Assembly (NCBI RefSeq): GCF_000222685.1
Contig: NZ_AFWJ01000179.1
Coordinates: forward strand, 1-45,137
Source: Vibrio nigripulchritudo ATCC 27043
GTDB taxonomy: Bacteria > Pseudomonadota > Gammaproteobacteria > Enterobacterales > Vibrionaceae
DNA length: 45,137 nucleotides
Reading direction: 5' to 3'
Shown piece after piece: positions 42,592 through 45,137 of the stretch. Made by a program: the position numbers and the translations under genes. Each line of letters opens with the position of its first letter. Position 1 is the first letter of the stretch. Below the pieces are notes generated by a model. It was given only the letters and a program-made list of their open reading frames with translations. It had not been told where the DNA came from and did not search any database.

Positions 42592-43522
42592 CTACATGTC
42601 TTCTGTCACAAGCTTATCAACAATTGGTTTATCGCCTGTTTCTTGTTTTGGAAATATTTCTTCTACGTGACTTTTTAAAAAATCAATAATAGTTCGGGTC
42701 GGTGTAGTGAGTAACTGTCTGCTGGGAAATATTAAACTTACATCCAATGAGGGTAAATTTTTATGCGGCAATAATACGGTTAATTCACCGTTGCTCACTT
42801 TCTCACGAATATTAAAATAAGGAAGAATTGTCATAGCATTCAATGAAGATATGGCGTTAATTGCGCATCTGTCGGAGTTCACTTTTAATATCACCTGATC
42901 TGAACAGACGTTATTTTCCATGTAAGTTTTTATATAGGGAAAATTTAGATGCAACGTTTAAAACGATCGGTATTTTACTGATGTAATCGAGGTTGTTTTT
43001 TTGTTCTTCCGGAACCAAAGTACTGGGCGCAACCAGCATTCTTGGTATGCTGCCAAGTTTCACAGACACCACGTCCTGCTCGGTGACTTTTCCAATACGC
43101 AGTACTAAGTCGTAGCCCATACGAGAAATGGACTCGCGTGTGTCGTTTAAACTGACGTCCAACTGAATGTCGGGGTACAAGTTAATAAACTTCAGCAATA
43201 CCGGAAACACAACGTCTTCACCAAAGCGACGCGGCAAGCCTAAACGGACATTGCCTTTCATTACGCTGTCCTGGCTGGGGGTCATCAATTCATGATAACC
43301 ATGGAGAAGATCTCTGGCTTTCTGGTAGAAGTCGACACCCTTATTGGTGAGCGAAATTTTATTTCCTTTTCGATTGAGCAGTTGGTATCCCACTTCCTTT
43401 TCAAGATACTGTACGCGTTTACTCACCGTTGATATCGATACTGAAAGTTGCTCAGCAGCGAGGGAGAAACTGTTGGCATTGACAACGGTAACGAATGCCT
43501 TAATTTTTAAAAATCTATCCAT
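42592..43522 (-). pseudogene. Frameshifted LysR-family regulator
   Basis: Two frames together make one LysR protein. The first (43522-42911) has the helix-turn-helix MDRFLKIKAFVTVVNANSFSLAAEQLSVSISTVSKRVQYLEKEVGYQLLNR and the start of the co-inducer domain, ending ...IPIVLNVASKFSLYKNLHGK. The second (42954-42592, one base shifted) continues as NNVCSDQVILKVNSDRCAINAISSLNAMTILPYF, the usual second half of the domain. Joined they give about 310 residues, normal for LysR. A one-base change in the AT-rich stretch 42920-42960, near an AAAATTT or poly-A run, explains the break. It may be a decayed regulator of the toxin gene, a sequencing slip, or, less likely, a recoded gene. Confidence 0.8.
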
Positions 43523-43548
43523 TTTACCAACTTAACGAAACACGTAGT

Positions 43549-43814
43549 TATACTCAAACCGCCTCAAGGTGCTAGTTTCAGCGAGAGTTGCTTGGTTTTC
43601 AGACAAGACATCGATTTGAAGATCTAGTGGCTCTAAATCTAGAATCGATAACGCAGTATGGAAGCCAAGCAAACTCGCCCTTGGGAGCGTATCTCCTGCC
43701 TCATTTCATCGTCAAAGAACTTGGAAAGGACTCGTCATTCCACTGCGTTCTTTTCCTTGAACTGAAACAGGAGATAACGCTCTGAATCCTGCATCTTGAG
43801 GTGGTTTGAGTATA
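43549..43814. repeat. 266-bp inverted-repeat element with two internal hairpins
   Basis: Terminal inverted repeats of 23 bp with two mismatches lie at 43550-43572 and 43791-43813, with TA at each end. Inside are two long imperfect hairpins side by side: 43582-43677 (CGAGAGTTGCTTGG against CCAAGCAAACTCG, and ATCGATT against AATCGAT) and 43685-43782 (GAGCGTATCTCCTG against CAGGAGATAACGCTC). The whole could fold as a cloverleaf or cruciform in DNA or RNA. A short frame across it (43588-43785) is probably a by-product. No transposase is present. It resembles a miniature mobile element or a structured Vibrio intergenic repeat; I cannot name it. Confidence 0.75.
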
Positions 43815-44434
43815 TTAAGTCTATTTTTATTGAGTCACTTAAGATTGAATAAACTGATGAATTATGTGGATAACAATATTTGTCACTATTTGGACGAGGG
43901 TAAGAATTATATCTTTATTACTGAATGCAGTTTGTGATTCCCATTCTAAAAATGATTCCAGATTAGCTCATAGTGATTATTTGGAAATAACTTATTTAGA
44001 CTCATCTAAAATATATTATTCTGAACAATATTGATTAATTATTATTCTGTTTAGGCTGTTCGTAATAAAAACAGAGGCTGGCTTAATCCCTATAGCTATT
44101 TCCTCATTCCGTACGGTGATCGTTTGAGCGCTCGAGATTTAGAAGGCGAATTAATCACTGAGTTTTCAATTCATTTGATTTTCAATATACGGATATAAAA
44201 GGTATTGATGCAATAACTTAATTAGTAAGTTGAAGGGTTAATCAATATTTAAATCAATACGTTAAGTTACTAGACTCTTGTTTCATCAGAAGCTAAGAAT
44301 GTCGGTATTCTCAAATATTACACTTTGTCATGTAGGGTTCAAACTAGTGAAACACAACTGTCACATATTCTTCCTAAAGTGAGCAGCGTTCAAGTGAAAC
44401 ACAACGGCGATGAATGCCACTTAAGGAAATTGTG
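43815..44434. other. AT-rich gene-free stretch before pstS
   Basis: This 620-base stretch holds no intact gene. At 44055-44198 a 47-codon open stretch without a start codon reads VRNKNRGWLNPYSYFLIPYG and on to DRLSARDLEGELITEF; its composition looks protein-like and may be a gene remnant. The right end holds pstS control sites. Confidence 0.5.
44346..44405 (+). promoter_or_regulatory. Candidate Pho box and direct repeats before pstS
   Basis: CTGTCACATATTCTTCCT (44358-44375) agrees with the PhoB consensus (two CTGTCAT copies spaced by four bases) at about 12 of 18 positions; another GTCAT half lies near 44327-44331. The 13-base sequence AGTGAAACACAAC is directly repeated at 44346-44358 and 44393-44405, 47 bases apart. 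Confidence 0.45.
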
Positions 44435-45137
44435 ATGAAAAAAACAGTAATCGGTGCATTGGCTCTACTAGGCACACTAACAGTAAACCCAGTTCTGGCT
44501 AAAGAAACTATCTCTGCTGTCGGTTCTAGCAGCGTTACTCCACTGATGGAAGTATTCTCTGAAACTTACATGAAAACGAACGGAAACGTCTTCATTGAAG
44601 TTCAAGGTCCTGGTTCTTCTGCTGGCGTTAAAGCGGCGAAGAACGGCAGTGCAGACCTGGGCATGTCTTCTCGTAACCTGAAAGATTCTGAAAAAGAGCC
44701 AGCACTAAAAGAAGTGGTTGTTGCTCGTGATGGTATCGCAGTTGTTGTTAACCCTAAAAACGGTGTGAAAGAACTGACAGCCGCTCAGGTAACGGCTATC
44801 TACAAAGGCGAAGTAACAAACTGGAGCCAGGTTGGCGGTGCTAACAAGCCAATCGTTGCTATCACTCGTGACACAGCGTCTGGTACTCGTGGTGCATTCG
44901 AAGACATCATGAAACTGAAAAAGAAAATTGCGGGTAAGAAAGTATCGGCAATCTCTCAACGCGCTCAGGTTGCAAACGGCAACGGTGCACTGAAAACCAT
45001 GGTTGCAAGCAACCCATTTGCTATCGGTTACATCTCTCTAGGTACGGTTGATTCTTCTGTTCAGGCTCTGGCTATCGATGGCACAGCGGCAACAGTCGAC
45101 AACGTGAAGAACGGTTCTTACAAAGTCGCTCGTCCAT
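44435..45137 (+). CDS. pstS: Periplasmic phosphate-binding protein PstS (5' part)
   Basis: The frame starts at ATG 44435 and is open to the right edge, giving about 234 residues. It begins with a signal peptide (MKKTVIGALALLGTLTVNPVLAKE). Phosphate-binding loops of the PstS family are visible: AVGSSSVTPLMEVF, QGPGSSAGVKAAKNGSADLGMSSR, VVARDGIAVVVNP, VTAIYKGEVTNWSQVGG, and ITRDTASGTRGAFEDIM. It captures phosphate for the PstCAB importer, whose genes would lie beyond the window. It should be induced by phosphate starvation through PhoB; a candidate Pho box lies 60-77 bases upstream. The 3' end is missing. Confidence 0.92.
   Translation, partial: MKKTVIGALALLGTLTVNPVLAKETISAVGSSSVTPLMEVFSETYMKTNGNVFIEVQGPGSSAGVKAAKNGSADLGMSSRNLKDSEKEPALKEVVVARDGIAVVVNPKNGVKELTAAQVTAIYKGEVTNWSQVGGANKPIVAITRDTASGTRGAFEDIMKLKKKIAGKKVSAISQRAQVANGNGALKTMVASNPFAIGYISLGTVDSSVQALAIDGTAATVDNVKNGSYKVARP

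Noticed and set aside
43588-43785. 65-codon frame inside the 266-bp repeat element
   Set aside because: It spans the two hairpins exactly and begins at TTG without a ribosome site, so it is more likely a by-product of the structured repeat.

Overview
The window looks like a chromosomal stretch from a marine gammaproteobacterium of the Vibrionaceae, most likely Vibrio. This is inferred from the gene families and their similarity to remembered Vibrio-type proteins (TfoX family, CreBCD, OprD-type porin, BCCT carrier, Fur-box sequences) and from the base composition. No rRNA, tRNA, CRISPR array or phage block was seen. The dense mix of regulators, transporters and catabolic genes suggests an accessory region or the second chromosome.

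Layout. 1-541: start of an Aer-like PAS chemoreceptor (minus strand). 895-5336: an exported YtcJ-like amidohydrolase, a convergent LysR regulator, then a TauD-type dioxygenase and a TSUP anion exporter. 5439-6793: a TfoX-family protein and an SRAP (YedK/HMCES) protein whose catalytic Cys lies directly behind an ATC codon, probably a non-canonical start. 6824-10621: creB-creC-creD, with a palindromic ~200-bp element between creC and creD. 10728-15100: a pta-TSUP operon divergent from an IclR-GntR/UTRA-EamA operon. 15152-18033: a TVP38/flavin disulfide reductase fusion and a small Cys-rich protein behind a perfect Fur box. 18435-21943: nrdA-nrdB-glutaredoxin, a class I ribonucleotide reductase of eukaryotic rather than E. 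coli type, preceded by a second Fur box and NrdR-like boxes. 22396-24620: a GNAT-MATE pair. 24665-27644: an RstAB-like two-component system divergent from a small secreted protein. 27786-32512: AraC/GyrI regulator, MATE exporter, LysR, OprD-type porin.

32877-39983 is a minus-strand cluster running RidA, aldehyde dehydrogenase, M19-dipeptidase-like protein, BCCT transporter and two overlapping genes I do not recognise, with a divergent LysR. It reads as an uptake and breakdown pathway for a betaine-like or amino-acid-like compound. It is my main candidate for an undescribed system, because the M19-like protein has lost half of its family's metal ligands and the last two genes are unknown. 41171-42526 encodes an aerolysin-family pore-forming toxin without the N-terminal lobe of aerolysin. 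It is followed by a frameshifted LysR gene, a 266-bp cloverleaf-like inverted-repeat element and the start of pstS, which runs off the window.

The second main candidate is the nrdAB locus. A eukaryotic-type RNR has a Glu in place of the usual Asp at the first metal ligand of NrdB, a dedicated glutaredoxin, and both Fur and NrdR signals, with a divergent Fur-box gene. This suggests a spare RNR used under iron limitation.
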